Shown here: positions 1 to 9,389 of the stretch, in pieces
Numbering within the stretch: position 1 is the first letter of the stretch
Layout of the letters: the number at the start of each line of letters is the position of its first letter
Assembly: GCA_029986255.1 (NCBI GenBank)
Contig: DALTYD010000004.1
Location: 1 to 47,154, forward strand
Source of the DNA: Methanocorpusculum sp.
Lineage (GTDB): Archaea; Halobacteriota; Methanomicrobia; Methanomicrobiales; Methanocorpusculaceae
DNA: 47,154 bases
Reading direction: 5' to 3'
Translations under genes and position numbers: made by a program
Notes under the pieces: generated by a model
Database searches by the model: none
What the model was told of the DNA's origin: nothing
The model's input: the letters and a program-made list of their open reading frames with translations, nothing else

Positions 1-349
1 AAAATACAAAAATCCAGAAAAAAATTAGTATAAATATTCTTTTATACACACACGCATATAATTATCTCAATAAAAATGAGCAAAACAAAAATCATTGCAA
101 GATGAATTAGAACACTCACCTAAGAAATGACAAGTTAAAATAAAAAAGAAAAAGTTACTAAAAAACAAGCAATAAACTCACCATAATCCTCACAAATGAT
201 GAATCAAATCCTACCATGTTCTACATCGCAGACAAAATCTCCATTAATACACATTCTATGATGAGCGTATTTCAAAAATTTACAGACAAGATAACTGCCC
301 ATTTCAGCTCTCTATAACCTCATTTGAGAGTAAACGGAGAGAGATACTC
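1..349. other. AT-rich non-coding stretch upstream of the HD gene
   Basis: No gene is recognisable on either strand. The + strand is strongly A-biased: in 121-180 I counted 38 A and 10 T by hand. The end of the stretch carries the ribosome binding site of the next gene (GGAGAG around 336-341). The A bias fits its position on one side of the replication origin. Confidence 0.6.
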
Positions 350-1555
350 ATGCCAAAACAGATCAAAGATCCAGTACACGGATACATAGAAGTCCCTGAA
401 GAACTTCTACCACTGGTAGATTCACCAGTATTTCAACGCCTTCACCACATCAGACAACTGGGTTTTGCATATTTAGTGTATCCTGGAGCTAACCACACCA
501 GATTTGAACATTCTCTTGGGGCGATGCATCTCGCATCTCTCTTGTGCAAACACCTCGATTTCGGAAAAGCAGAGATGCAAACAATCTGCTGTGCAGCACT
601 TCTGCATGACATCGGACATGGTCCATACTCACATGCAAGCGAACGATTGATGCAAAGATATACTAAGTATTCACATGATGACATCCATGAGCAACTGAAT
701 CAATCTGAATTTGTAGCGCATCTAGAAAAAATCTCTGTGAACCCTAACGAGGTTGCAGCCCTTATCTCCGGGAACCATCGATATTCCGAGATCATACATG
801 GAGATCTTGATGTAGACAGAATGGACTATTTATTACGAGACGCCCATTATACAGGAGTACCATATGGGAATTTTGATGCCGAACGACTAACAAAATCTCT
901 TGAAATTGATGCAGATACTCTTGTCCTCAACGAATCGGGTATCTCATCCGCAGAATCTCTGCTAATTGCACGAACACTCATGGGACCATCCGTCTATTAT
1001 CACCACGCTTGCCGAATTGCAGAGGAAATGTTTTTGCTTGCATGCCACAAACATTTCGGTGAGGACATTGAGGCAATCCGAAAATTTCTTACCATGGATG
1101 ATACAACAGCAACCTCTATTTTGCTAAACTCATCAGAACAAATTACCCGCGATTTGATGACACGTATCCGTACACGAAAGCTCTATAAGCGAGCAATATA
1201 TGCTGGGCGAGAATTCATAGACCACGAACATCTACCAAAAACACAGAACGGAATTGAACGCCTTCGTACAGCAATCGCAGAGACAGCAGGAGTAGAATCA
1301 GACAAGATCATTCTCGACATTCCACCAATTAGAAAAGAAATGAGGATAAAAGTGAAAGTGCGCAACCAACACGAACTCGTTCCATTTGAGGAGATCGTTC
1401 CAATGATTACTATGATGAATACAACCCGTCAAGGACAGTGGAGACTTGGAGTGTACACACCGGCTAACCTACGCAAGAAGGTCAGCGATGCCGCGCGAGA
1501 AGTTCTCGCATTACGAAATACAACAAAACAACATAAACTCATAGATATAATATAA
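350..1555 (+). CDS. HD-domain phosphohydrolase (SAMHD1/YdhJ-like)
   Basis: This is a 401-residue cytoplasmic HD-superfamily metal-dependent phosphohydrolase. The metal-binding series is visible: H53 in RFEHSLG, the HD pair in LLHDIGHGPYSHASE near residue 86, and the downstream Asp in DVDRMDYLLRDAHYTG near residue 160. This arrangement is typical of the archaeal and bacterial relatives of SAMHD1 and of dGTP triphosphohydrolases, so a nucleotide is the likely substrate, but the substrate cannot be read from sequence. The ATG is preceded by GGAGAGAGA at about 8 nt. The stop lies 5 nt before ubiX, so the gene is probably co-transcribed with the following isoprenoid genes, although no functional link is obvious. 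Confidence 0.85.
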   Translation: MPKQIKDPVHGYIEVPEELLPLVDSPVFQRLHHIRQLGFAYLVYPGANHTRFEHSLGAMHLASLLCKHLDFGKAEMQTICCAALLHDIGHGPYSHASERLMQRYTKYSHDDIHEQLNQSEFVAHLEKISVNPNEVAALISGNHRYSEIIHGDLDVDRMDYLLRDAHYTGVPYGNFDAERLTKSLEIDADTLVLNESGISSAESLLIARTLMGPSVYYHHACRIAEEMFLLACHKHFGEDIEAIRKFLTMDDTTATSILLNSSEQITRDLMTRIRTRKLYKRAIYAGREFIDHEHLPKTQNGIERLRTAIAETAGVESDKIILDIPPIRKEMRIKVKVRNQHELVPFEEIVPMITMMNTTRQGQWRLGVYTPANLRKKVSDAAREVLALRNTTKQHKLIDII

Positions 1556-1560
1556 GATAG

Positions 1561-2109
1561 ATGAAACGGATCGTTGTCGGAATCACGGGAGCTTCTGGGA
1601 TGCTGTACGCAAAACGGCTAATTGAAGCTCTCACTAAAATTGACAGCATCGAGGTGTATCTGATAATCTCCGAAACTGCAAAGAACATCGCACACCTAGA
1701 AGAGATAGATCTTTCCGGTTATTCAGTACATTATGAGGAAAATTGCGATCTCTCGGCAGAAATTGCAAGTGGATCGTTTTTGTTTGATGCCATGATAATC
1801 ATTCCTTGCAGCATGAAGAGTCTTGCCGCAATTGCAAACGGATACTCATCAACTTTGATATCACGAACAGCCGATGTAGCGCTCAAAGAACGACGAAAAC
1901 TGATAATCGTACCACGAGAGACTCCATACTCTCGCGTGCATCTAATAAATATGCTTTCTGCCCATGATGCGGGAGTAGTTATCATGCCTGCCTCTCCTCC
2001 GATGTACACACACCCAAAGACAATTGTCGATCTCGCAGACCAGATCGTCTCACGCGTACTGGATCATTGTGACATATCCCACACCATTGGGACTCGGTGG
2101 AAAGAATGA
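1561..2109 (+). CDS. ubiX: UbiX-type flavin prenyltransferase
   Basis: A 182-residue protein with the N-terminal flavin-binding motif GITGASGMLYAKRL and the family-typical RETPYSRVHLINML segment near residue 120. UbiX enzymes attach a dimethylallyl group to FMN to make prenylated FMN, the cofactor of UbiD decarboxylases. The next gene is a UbiD enzyme and overlaps it by ATGA (ATG 2106-2108, TGA 2107-2109), a strong sign of coupled expression. With the aconitase X gene downstream, the probable role is to supply prenyl-FMN for the UbiD-type decarboxylase of the archaeal mevalonate pathway, not ubiquinone synthesis, which methanogens lack. Confidence 0.92.
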   Translation: MKRIVVGITGASGMLYAKRLIEALTKIDSIEVYLIISETAKNIAHLEEIDLSGYSVHYEENCDLSAEIASGSFLFDAMIIIPCSMKSLAAIANGYSSTLISRTADVALKERRKLIIVPRETPYSRVHLINMLSAHDAGVVIMPASPPMYTHPKTIVDLADQIVSRVLDHCDISHTIGTRWKE

Positions 2110-3347
2110 GAGAATTTATCAAACGAATGATTAACGAGGGACTTGTGGAGGAGATCCATGAACCAGTATCATCAATATATGAAGCTCCAAAACGAGCATT
2201 TTTTAGCAAAAAAATGCTTTATTTCCACAATTGTAACGGACATAGATGTGTGATGAACACAATCGTTGACCGCAAAAGTCTCTCAGTTGCACTAGGAATA
2301 TCTCAGGATACACTCGTCAGAACTCTCGCTGCATGCACATACTCAGGAAAGACCCATAACGCAGGAAAACTTTCGTTTGGTCCAGTAAAACTCTCAAAAC
2401 TGCCAATCATGAAGCATTTTCCAAAAGATGCAGGCTGCTATCTGACCTCCGGTATTCTATTTTCCGCATGGAACGGAGTGGAAAATGCATCAATTCATCG
2501 TATGGGAGTTCTCGACGATAAACATTTAGTAGGACGAATCGTAGAAGGCCGTCATACTTACAAGTTACTGCAGCAAGTGAAAGCAGTGGGAGAGAAATTG
2601 CCAGTTGCAATCGTTATTGGTGCACATCCTGCAGTGATATTTTCTGCATGTACTCGAGTTCCTGAAGGAAAGGAAATGGTATACGCAGCTGAAATCCTCA
2701 ATAAAGATCTTGCCCTCTATGAGTGCCCAAATGGCATCCGTGTTCCAGATGCAGAGATTGTACTCTATGGTTATATGACCACAAAACTTCATGAAGAAGG
2801 ACCATTCGTTGACATCAGCGGAACGTATGATCCAGTTCGAATGCAACCAGTAATTGAATTGGAAGGGATGGCTTGCAAACAAAATTTCATATATCATGGA
2901 ATTGTCCCTGCAGGAGCCGAACACAAAATGCTGATGGGTGCACCATACGAACCAAGGATTTTTCAGACAGCAACAAACGTAACAAATGTCCGTGATGTCT
3001 ATCTCACACAGGGCGGTGCAGGATATTTCCATGCAGTGATACAGGTAAAAAAGATGACCAATGGGGATGGAAAGAATGCAATCATGGCTGCATTTGCAGC
3101 GCACACCTCGCTTAAACATGTTGTAGTTGTAGACGAAGACATCAACATTTATGATCCAAACGATGTAGAGTTTGCTATTGCAACTCGTGTTAGGGCAGAT
3201 CGAGATGTGATGATCATCCCCGGTGTTCGCGGATCATCACTCGATCCATGCCGAATTGATGATGGGATAAACGTGAAGATGGGAATCGATGCAACCATGC
3301 AGATTGGGCACGAGAATGAATTTATCCGGGCTAATTGGAATGAATAA
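2106..3347 (+). CDS. UbiD-family decarboxylase, probable anhydromevalonate phosphate decarboxylase
   Basis: UbiD-family prenyl-FMN-dependent decarboxylase of 413 residues from the ATG at 2106, which overlaps the ubiX stop. An upstream in-frame GTG at 2097 is possible but less likely. Family signatures are RMGVLDDKHLVGRIVEGRH, PDAEIVLYGYM and EGPFVDISGTYDPVR, the last two carrying the acidic active-site region. In archaea, a UbiD-type decarboxylase converts trans-anhydromevalonate 5-phosphate to isopentenyl phosphate, using the product of the aconitase X-type phosphomevalonate dehydratase. That enzyme is encoded next, 9 nt downstream, so I infer this specific role. An aromatic-acid decarboxylase remains possible on sequence alone. 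Confidence 0.85.
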   Translation: MREFIKRMINEGLVEEIHEPVSSIYEAPKRAFFSKKMLYFHNCNGHRCVMNTIVDRKSLSVALGISQDTLVRTLAACTYSGKTHNAGKLSFGPVKLSKLPIMKHFPKDAGCYLTSGILFSAWNGVENASIHRMGVLDDKHLVGRIVEGRHTYKLLQQVKAVGEKLPVAIVIGAHPAVIFSACTRVPEGKEMVYAAEILNKDLALYECPNGIRVPDAEIVLYGYMTTKLHEEGPFVDISGTYDPVRMQPVIELEGMACKQNFIYHGIVPAGAEHKMLMGAPYEPRIFQTATNVTNVRDVYLTQGGAGYFHAVIQVKKMTNGDGKNAIMAAFAAHTSLKHVVVVDEDINIYDPNDVEFAIATRVRADRDVMIIPGVRGSSLDPCRIDDGINVKMGIDATMQIGHENEFIRANWNE

Positions 3348-3356
3348 AAGTAAGGA

Positions 3357-4547
3357 ATGACTATGGAACTAGATAAGTACGATCAGGCGTTGTTAGATGG
3401 AGAATACGGAGAGAGTCGTCAGAAAATGATGGAAATTTTGCTGGCACTTGGAAAAATTTATGATGCTGAACGATTTATTCCGATAAAGAGCGTGCAAGTA
3501 TCCGGTGCATCGTTCAAAACAATTGGCGAGTCCGGTCTTGAGTGGTTATCAAACATCGACACAAAAGTGGTGGTACCAACATTCCTTAATCCCATTGGCA
3601 TGCCAAGGAATGGCTGGGAGAGACTTGATATTCCATTGGATTTTGCAAAAAAACAGTTGCAAGTAAACGAGGCATACGTACGAATTGGTATTCGACCAAC
3701 CTGTACATGCACCCCATACTACTTTAGCATAGTAGAGCGGGGAGATCACCTTGCATGGTCAGAGAGTTCGGCAGTTAGCTATGTAAACTCAGTGCTAGGT
3801 GCGCGGACAAATCGCGAGGGTGGACCATCAGCCATTGCAGCAGCATTGACTGGAAAGACACCAGAATATGGTCTGCATATTGTAAAAAATCGTCTACCAC
3901 AAATCGAATTCCGACTGGATAAACCAGACACAACAAAAAAATGGACAAATGCCGAGTACGGAGCACTGGGAATGATCGCAGGAGCAACTGCTGGTAACCG
4001 TATCCCACTGTTTATGGATCTACGACCAAATCGAGACATGCTAAAAAGTCTCGGGGCAGCAATGGCCGCTTCAGGTGCAGTTGCACTATATCATGTAAAT
4101 GGCATTACACCAGAGACACGATTCCCATTCTTCAAAAAACATATTCTCGAGGATGAGCGCGAGGTAGTAACAATTGCAGTATCAGATGTGCAAGACGTGT
4201 TCAAAGAAACAGAGGTCTCTGCAGTTGCAATTGGCTGCCCACATCTCTCACGAGAGGAAGTGGCCCAAGTTGCAGAACTCCTTTACAGAAAAAAGACGGT
4301 AATACCATTTTATGTATTTATCGCCGAGGAGTTAACTAACTCATGTTCGAAGGAACTTGCAGTAATTACAAAATCCGGTGCAAAGGTAGTGCCAGATACC
4401 TGTATGGTGGTCTCACCTCTATTGGATCATAAAGGAGCCGTCATGACTAGCTCAGGAAAGGCGTATTCGTATCTTCCGAGCATGTGCGGGGTTACTCCAA
4501 GACTGGGGACACTTGAAGAGTGTGTTCGAGTTGGATGTGGTGAATAA
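3357..4547 (+). CDS. Aconitase X catalytic protein, probable phosphomevalonate dehydratase large subunit
   Basis: A 396-residue aconitase X (DUF521) large subunit. Hallmarks are RPTCTCTPYYF with candidate Fe-S cysteines, AWSESSAVSYVNSVLGARTN, REGGPSAIAAALTG and PDTCMVVSP near the C-terminus. In the archaeal modified mevalonate pathway this family, with a small DUF126 subunit, dehydrates mevalonate 5-phosphate to trans-anhydromevalonate 5-phosphate. The adjacent ubiX and ubiD genes supply the following step and its cofactor. I find no DUF126 small-subunit gene in this window, so it must lie elsewhere. Two starts are possible (3357 or the ATG at 3363); AAGGA at 3352-3356 fits the second slightly better. 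Confidence 0.9.
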   Translation: MTMELDKYDQALLDGEYGESRQKMMEILLALGKIYDAERFIPIKSVQVSGASFKTIGESGLEWLSNIDTKVVVPTFLNPIGMPRNGWERLDIPLDFAKKQLQVNEAYVRIGIRPTCTCTPYYFSIVERGDHLAWSESSAVSYVNSVLGARTNREGGPSAIAAALTGKTPEYGLHIVKNRLPQIEFRLDKPDTTKKWTNAEYGALGMIAGATAGNRIPLFMDLRPNRDMLKSLGAAMAASGAVALYHVNGITPETRFPFFKKHILEDEREVVTIAVSDVQDVFKETEVSAVAIGCPHLSREEVAQVAELLYRKKTVIPFYVFIAEELTNSCSKELAVITKSGAKVVPDTCMVVSPLLDHKGAVMTSSGKAYSYLPSMCGVTPRLGTLEECVRVGCGE

Positions 4548-5237
4548 ATGAATTTTCTTGAAAAAATATCTCCATTTGAGCGCCGTGATCTCACATTTTC
4601 CTGGTTTTGCCTAGCAATTGCATTTATGCTCGGTAGTTCAGATGGTCTAATGCAGATCATAGGAACTAACAGAATTTCGATAAATATTCTTGTGACGACA
4701 TTTATTGTGGCGATGGTAACGGTAGGACTCTCGTTCGTATTGCATGAACTTGCACATAAATTTGTGGCAATTCAATATGGTTATTGGGCAGAATTTCGTA
4801 AAAATACCCAAATGCTATTGATTGCAATCGCAATTGCAGTCATTACAGGTATCGTATTTGCGGCACCAGGTGCAACACTGATCAATACCGCTGGACGTGA
4901 GATGACAAAGAAGGAAAATGGGATAATCTCTCTTGCTGGTCCTCTAACAAATCTTATCCTTGCAATTCCATTCTCTGCATGCCTGATTATAAGTATTCTA
5001 GTTGAGAGTGCACTGAATAATCTGTTCACAGCCCAGGGATTCTTGTTTTACATAGGTATGGTTGGTTTCCAGGTGAATGCAATGCTCGCATTCTTCAACA
5101 TGCTACCCTTCGGTCCTCTAGATGGCAGAAAGATCCTTCACTGGAATGCAGTAGCATTTACAATCATGATTACGATATCGCTTATAATTCTCTACGTCTC
5201 ACTGCAACCAGAAATGCTCATTTCTCTTCTTTTCTGA
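4548..5237 (+). CDS. Membrane metalloprotease, M50 / site-2 protease family
   Basis: A 229-residue hydrophobic protein with a zinc-site motif HELAHKF near residue 67, preceded by two hydrophobic segments, and a second conserved region ending FNMLPFGPLDGRKI near residue 195, equivalent to the third zinc ligand motif (NxxPxxxxDG) of site-2 proteases. It should cleave peptide bonds inside or next to the membrane; the substrate is unknown. The start codon follows directly on the aconitase X stop, and GGTGA at 4539-4543 can act as its ribosome binding site. It therefore looks like the last gene of the five-gene cluster and is followed by a T-rich terminator. Confidence 0.85.
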   Translation: MNFLEKISPFERRDLTFSWFCLAIAFMLGSSDGLMQIIGTNRISINILVTTFIVAMVTVGLSFVLHELAHKFVAIQYGYWAEFRKNTQMLLIAIAIAVITGIVFAAPGATLINTAGREMTKKENGIISLAGPLTNLILAIPFSACLIISILVESALNNLFTAQGFLFYIGMVGFQVNAMLAFFNMLPFGPLDGRKILHWNAVAFTIMITISLIILYVSLQPEMLISLLF

Positions 5238-5257
5238 GAAGTATCAGTTATATTGAC

Positions 5258-5278
5258 CTTTTTTTTGTTAAAAAAAAG
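5258..5278 (+). terminator. Oligo-T terminator after the M50 protease gene
   Basis: A perfect 9-bp inverted repeat made of eight T and eight A residues (5258-5266 and 5270-5278) separated by GTT. Archaeal transcription ends readily on oligo-T tracts, so this is a likely end for the 350-5237 transcription unit. Confidence 0.5.
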
Positions 5279-5436
5279 AACAGCAACATATAGATTTTTA
5301 ATTAAAATAAAAAGAAATATAATGAATATAAGTAATACGTCTATAAATAAATGGATAGAGATATCTTTGGGAAACAGCTAATCCAGAATTGTACATATCC
5401 AAACCTATTTTATGTTTCTGTCCGAATGTTGTAGAG

Positions 5437-6330
5437 ATGCATCTTCCAAAACTTCTCCCAACTACAGTTGTTGGATCTTTTCCATGTGTGAAAGGAACGG
5501 GGCTATCCGTACTTATTGACCCATACAAAAAAGCAGTACAGTTTGCAGTGGCAGAACAACTCCGAGCAGGTATTGACATTATCTCCGATGGACAAGTGCG
5601 AGCCGATATGGTACAGATATTTACTTCAAAACTTCCTGGAATCAGAGGAAACACTGTTATTGGGAAAATAAGTTCCCCAGAAAAACCAATTACAGTCGCA
5701 GATACCCAATATGCCTTAACACAGACAAAGTATGTAAAAGGTATTTTGACTGGACCCTGCACTCTCGCATATGCACTTAAGATCGAAACACCAATCTATC
5801 GCAATCGAAATGAACTGATACTTGATCTTGCAACAGCTCTTCACTCAGAGGCGAAATATCTCGCAGAAAACGGTACATACATGATTCAAGTAGATGAACC
5901 GATCCTCTCAACTGAGGTCATGGATATTAAAATTGCAAAAGAAGCGCTCAAGATTATCTTCAAAGATATTTCAACACCCTCATGTATTCACACATGTGGA
6001 AAATTAAGTACAATATCATTTGAATGGACGCAGCTACCAGTAGATGTAATTGATTTCGAGTACACAGTAAATCCAGATAATCTCTCCTACATTTCGCGCC
6101 ATGATTTAAGAAACAAAATAATTGGCTGTGGTTGTGTAAACAGTTCGGATACTAAGGTAGAGTCTGTTGAAGAAATCGAAAAACGGATCCGAACGTGTGT
6201 AGAAGTATTCGGCGCAGAAAATGTTTTGATCGATCCCGACTGTGGCCTCCGGATGCTCACAGCAGAGGTTGCATTCGCAAAGCTTTTAAATATGTGTAGC
6301 GCAGTGAAAAATGTTAGAAATGAACTATGA
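5437..6330 (+). CDS. MetE C-terminal-like methyltransferase (archaeal methionine synthase type)
   Basis: Homologue of the C-terminal catalytic half of cobalamin-independent methionine synthase, the short archaeal form of about 300 residues. It starts TTVVGSFP, has the substrate segment QVDEPILSTE, and carries the zinc ligands in IHTCGKL (His, Cys) and near the end in DPDCGLR (Cys). In methanogens this form takes a methyl group from methylcobalamin-type donors to make methionine from homocysteine. I chose ATG 5437, where family similarity begins; the open frame extends back to 5389 but those 16 residues look unlike the family. The gene stands alone between two AT-rich gaps. Confidence 0.85.
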   Translation: MHLPKLLPTTVVGSFPCVKGTGLSVLIDPYKKAVQFAVAEQLRAGIDIISDGQVRADMVQIFTSKLPGIRGNTVIGKISSPEKPITVADTQYALTQTKYVKGILTGPCTLAYALKIETPIYRNRNELILDLATALHSEAKYLAENGTYMIQVDEPILSTEVMDIKIAKEALKIIFKDISTPSCIHTCGKLSTISFEWTQLPVDVIDFEYTVNPDNLSYISRHDLRNKIIGCGCVNSSDTKVESVEEIEKRIRTCVEVFGAENVLIDPDCGLRMLTAEVAFAKLLNMCSAVKNVRNEL

Positions 6331-6904
6331 ACAATATAATTGACACTAAATATATACAAATTAAAAAATAAATTAATACAAACACTTCAAGCTAAAATTT
6401 TGAAAAAGAAACAAAAAATATGAAAATTAATCGCTTTCATATCATCAGAAAACAATGAAACATTATTTTATTATATCGCTAACAGTATTATAAAAAATTC
6501 GAGAAAATTTAAGTACAAAGAGATTAAAGTGAAAATTGGGAGATTTAGCACAGCATTACAATTTCCTCCACATACAGAAACTAGAAGGGTGACCATAGCT
6601 CTTACATTCTCAGGATTTCCTTTGAACAAGGTATCTAGAAATCATTGAAAAATGGGTAAATACACGAATCTCACTCATGTAAACATGCATATATATTTGT
6701 AAATTTTCTACTAAATCTGGAACAAGCTCATTTTGTAATGCTAACCATAATTCGTCGATTATTCCTATGCAAGTATTATCATTGAGTAAATCTTATACAA
6801 AAAATTTTACTCTTTTCTCATGTAAAGCGTCGAAACAAGAGGATATGAACAATCATCTTCCATTAAAAACAGATTTCACCAAAAATAGGAAAGAAAGAGA
6901 GGAA
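6331..6904. other. Non-coding gap between metE-like gene and nadC
   Basis: AT-rich, with many stops in every frame. Short readable patches occur on both strands around 6530-6650 and could be remnants of a lost gene, but I cannot match them to any family. No RNA gene is visible. Confidence 0.4.
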
Positions 6905-7732
6905 CTATTCTATCTCCAGACTTACATCAGCACATCGCACTGAATGGGTCAGCGCACCCATACTGATCCTATCCACATCAACCCCCTCCCACATCTGAAG
7001 CGTCTCCAACGTAATCCCTCCCGATACCTCAAGCAGCAGTCGATGACGGAGACCTCGCGCTATAAGAACATCAATCACCTCCTGAACAGCAGATGGCACC
7101 ATATTATCAAACATCAAAATATCGACTCCCGCTTCTGCAGCTGCAACTGCATCAATCAAACTATCCACCTCACACCCCACCTTATGATACGCAGAATACT
7201 CCTTCGCCCGACGAACAGCATCAACTACTGGTAGCAGAGAGCGATGTGTGTCCTTGATCAGAAACATATCTGAAAGAGAATCACGATGTGGATCTCCACC
7301 ACCTATACGAATAGCCTTTTTATCAAAATACCTCAATCCAGGTGCTGTTTTCCGTGTTCCAGCAATCCGCACATGATCATTCACCTGCGCTGCACGTTTC
7401 TGTGCTTCAACCGTTGCCGTTGCGATCCCACTCATTCTTCCGAGAAGATTGAGTGCAGTTCGTTCGACAGAAAGAATCGCATGAGCAGAACCCACTAGCG
7501 ATAGAATCTTTGTTCCAGGGGAAACATGCATACTGTCAGTCTTTTCAACAATTACAGAAACACCGACGTGCTCAAACAACCAGACACACTCCTCAACACC
7601 TGCAACGATCATCTCCTCTCGCGCCTCAATTCTGGCAGAAACAACTTGATTTGGGATTAAAGCAAGAGTCGTGATATCTCCAGTAGAAACATCTTCCTCA
7701 AAAAAAGAGAGCAATCTATCAATAGGCAGCAT
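6905..7732 (-). CDS. nadC: Nicotinate-nucleotide pyrophosphorylase (quinolinate phosphoribosyltransferase)
   Basis: A 275-residue QPRTase making nicotinate mononucleotide from quinolinate and PRPP, the third step of de novo NAD synthesis. Visible signatures are LNLLGRMSGIAT, the substrate-binding GTRKTAPGLRYFDKKA, IGGGDPHRDSLSD and the C-terminal VSGGITLE followed by DRISMGALTHS. Length is normal for the family. The start codon overlaps the nadA stop (TAATG), so it is the last gene of the nadX-nadA-nadC operon, which encodes the whole route from aspartate. Confidence 0.95.
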   Translation of the reverse strand: MLPIDRLLSFFEEDVSTGDITTLALIPNQVVSARIEAREEMIVAGVEECVWLFEHVGVSVIVEKTDSMHVSPGTKILSLVGSAHAILSVERTALNLLGRMSGIATATVEAQKRAAQVNDHVRIAGTRKTAPGLRYFDKKAIRIGGGDPHRDSLSDMFLIKDTHRSLLPVVDAVRRAKEYSAYHKVGCEVDSLIDAVAAAEAGVDILMFDNMVPSAVQEVIDVLIARGLRHRLLLEVSGGITLETLQMWEGVDVDRISMGALTHSVRCADVSLEIE

Positions 7733-8634
7733 TATTTTGATGCCTCAATCATCTTTTCAATAGCTATTCTTGCTTTAAATGCAATTGAGTCATCAACCTG
7801 CACGGGATACACACTATCACGGAGTGTCACATACAGATCACAGAGTTCAATCATCTTCATATTTGGACAAATGGCTGTATCCATCACATGGAACATCTTA
7901 TCAGGATATCGCTTTCTCAGGGGATGGACAATCCCTGCTTCGGTAAAAATTACCCATACACTCTCGTTTCCGCAATTCTGTATCATGTACCCTGTTGAGC
8001 CAACCAAATCGCATGCCTGCTGCACCTCAACATTGCATTCAGGATGGCAGATAATCATTGCCTCGGAATATTCACGACGAGCAATCTCTACATCGCGGAT
8101 CGTAAATGCATGGTGTGTTGGACAAACACCATTTGATGGAATAGGAATTATCTCCTTGTCTGGGAGTTGACACTGAACCCATCTGGCAAGATTCACATCC
8201 GGGCCAAAAAGGATTTTTTTCTCAGGTAGCGATGCTACGACCGCAGCAGCATTTGCAGAGGTACACGTGATATCACACTCTGCCTTTGTCGCTGCGGTCG
8301 AATTAACGTAAACAACAAAGGGTGAACCTAAATGAGTTCTCTTAGCCTGTTGCACAATTTCGGGTGTCAGCTGATCCGCAAGAGGACACCCCGCTTCGGG
8401 ACGGGGAAGAAGAACCGTTTTCTCTGGTGAAAGAATCTTTGCAGTCTCCGCCATAAAATACACACCACAGAGAACAAGCGTGGGTTCCTTTGTTTCCTTC
8501 GCTAGCAGGGCAAGTTCCAACGAATCACCACAAACATCAGCAACATCTTGGATTTCTGGAGGCTGATAATTGTGGGCAAGGATTATCGCGTTCTTTTTTT
8601 TAGCAAGGGTTTTTATCTGTTGTTCGTAATTCAT
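7732..8634 (-). CDS. nadA: Quinolinate synthase
   Basis: A 300-residue quinolinate synthase, a [4Fe-4S] enzyme that condenses iminoaspartate with dihydroxyacetone phosphate. The three cluster cysteines are recognisable in LCGVYFMAE, CHPEC and ICPNMK, and IILAHNYQPPEIQDVAD is the typical N-terminal motif. The start overlaps the end of nadX by four bases (ATGA at 8631-8634 on the minus strand), and the stop overlaps the nadC start. This oxygen-sensitive enzyme suits a strict anaerobe. Confidence 0.96.
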   Translation of the reverse strand: MNYEQQIKTLAKKKNAIILAHNYQPPEIQDVADVCGDSLELALLAKETKEPTLVLCGVYFMAETAKILSPEKTVLLPRPEAGCPLADQLTPEIVQQAKRTHLGSPFVVYVNSTAATKAECDITCTSANAAAVVASLPEKKILFGPDVNLARWVQCQLPDKEIIPIPSNGVCPTHHAFTIRDVEIARREYSEAMIICHPECNVEVQQACDLVGSTGYMIQNCGNESVWVIFTEAGIVHPLRKRYPDKMFHVMDTAICPNMKMIELCDLYVTLRDSVYPVQVDDSIAFKARIAIEKMIEASK

Positions 8635-9389
8635 GCACCAATCACCAGTGGATTATCAAGATTTTTAAGAAGAGTAAGAATCGACAAAGCTGCAAGATAG
8701 CTCGTTGCCGGGTTATCGGGAGAAGGAAGATTTCTAATTCTGATATATGCCTCTCCAAACTCCCCTTCGAAGAATATCTCATGCATATTACGATCTTCCT
8801 CTGGATCCATCCACAATTCAACATCAACATCACGACCACAGGCAATCGACAACGACTCAGCAACGTTTGTATTCTTTGGATACTGGCGAACACAGTCATA
8901 TGCCTTTCCAGAAAATAACTGCCTGCGTTCAGTTTCTTCACGAGAGAGTGACTTAGGATTCTTAGTCGTGCGTAGAACAAATTTATCAATGCGGCTTGAT
9001 TGACCAATACGAATATTGTCAAGTCCCATAACTGCGCCGGATGGAAGATGGATCTTCCGCTTCAGGTCACGAGCAATCTGAATAAGATGAGAACGGAACT
9101 CACTATCCGCAAGTGCTCCAACACTCATGATAACAATATCCTTTCCAGATTCCAGAATGTCCTGTGCATACTCTGTAGCAGCAACAACAGAAGCTGCCTC
9201 AACAATGATATCGGTTGGTTCAGCAAGAAACGCAGTAAAGTTCGAAAAGGCCTTTGCATTGAATTCACGAGCAAACGCCTCCACACGAGTTGGAACGACA
9301 TCATACACAGCCGTTATTTTGAAATTTTCCTGACCTGCAGCAATGATGCGGCCAATATTTCCGCATCCAAGCAGACCGACGGTGATCAT
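8631..9389 (-). CDS. nadX: L-aspartate dehydrogenase
   Basis: A 252-residue NAD(P)-dependent aspartate dehydrogenase, which forms iminoaspartate for NadA without oxygen. It replaces the flavin-dependent L-aspartate oxidase NadB used by aerobes. The Rossmann motif GLLGCGNIGRIIAAG is at the N-terminus. The family segments IVIMSVGALAD, HLPSGAVMGLDN and CGRDVDVELWMDPE are present. As the first gene of nadXAC it sets expression for the pathway. No clear ribosome binding site precedes the ATG; a TTAATTA element about 26 nt upstream suggests a leaderless transcript. Confidence 0.93.
   Translation of the reverse strand: MITVGLLGCGNIGRIIAAGQENFKITAVYDVVPTRVEAFAREFNAKAFSNFTAFLAEPTDIIVEAASVVAATEYAQDILESGKDIVIMSVGALADSEFRSHLIQIARDLKRKIHLPSGAVMGLDNIRIGQSSRIDKFVLRTTKNPKSLSREETERRQLFSGKAYDCVRQYPKNTNVAESLSIACGRDVDVELWMDPEEDRNMHEIFFEGEFGEAYIRIRNLPSPDNPATSYLAALSILTLLKNLDNPLVIGA

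Noticed and set aside
6529..6650. Readable patches between metE-like gene and nadC, considered as a transposase remnant
   Set aside because: No transposase motif, no terminal inverted repeats or target duplication could be found.
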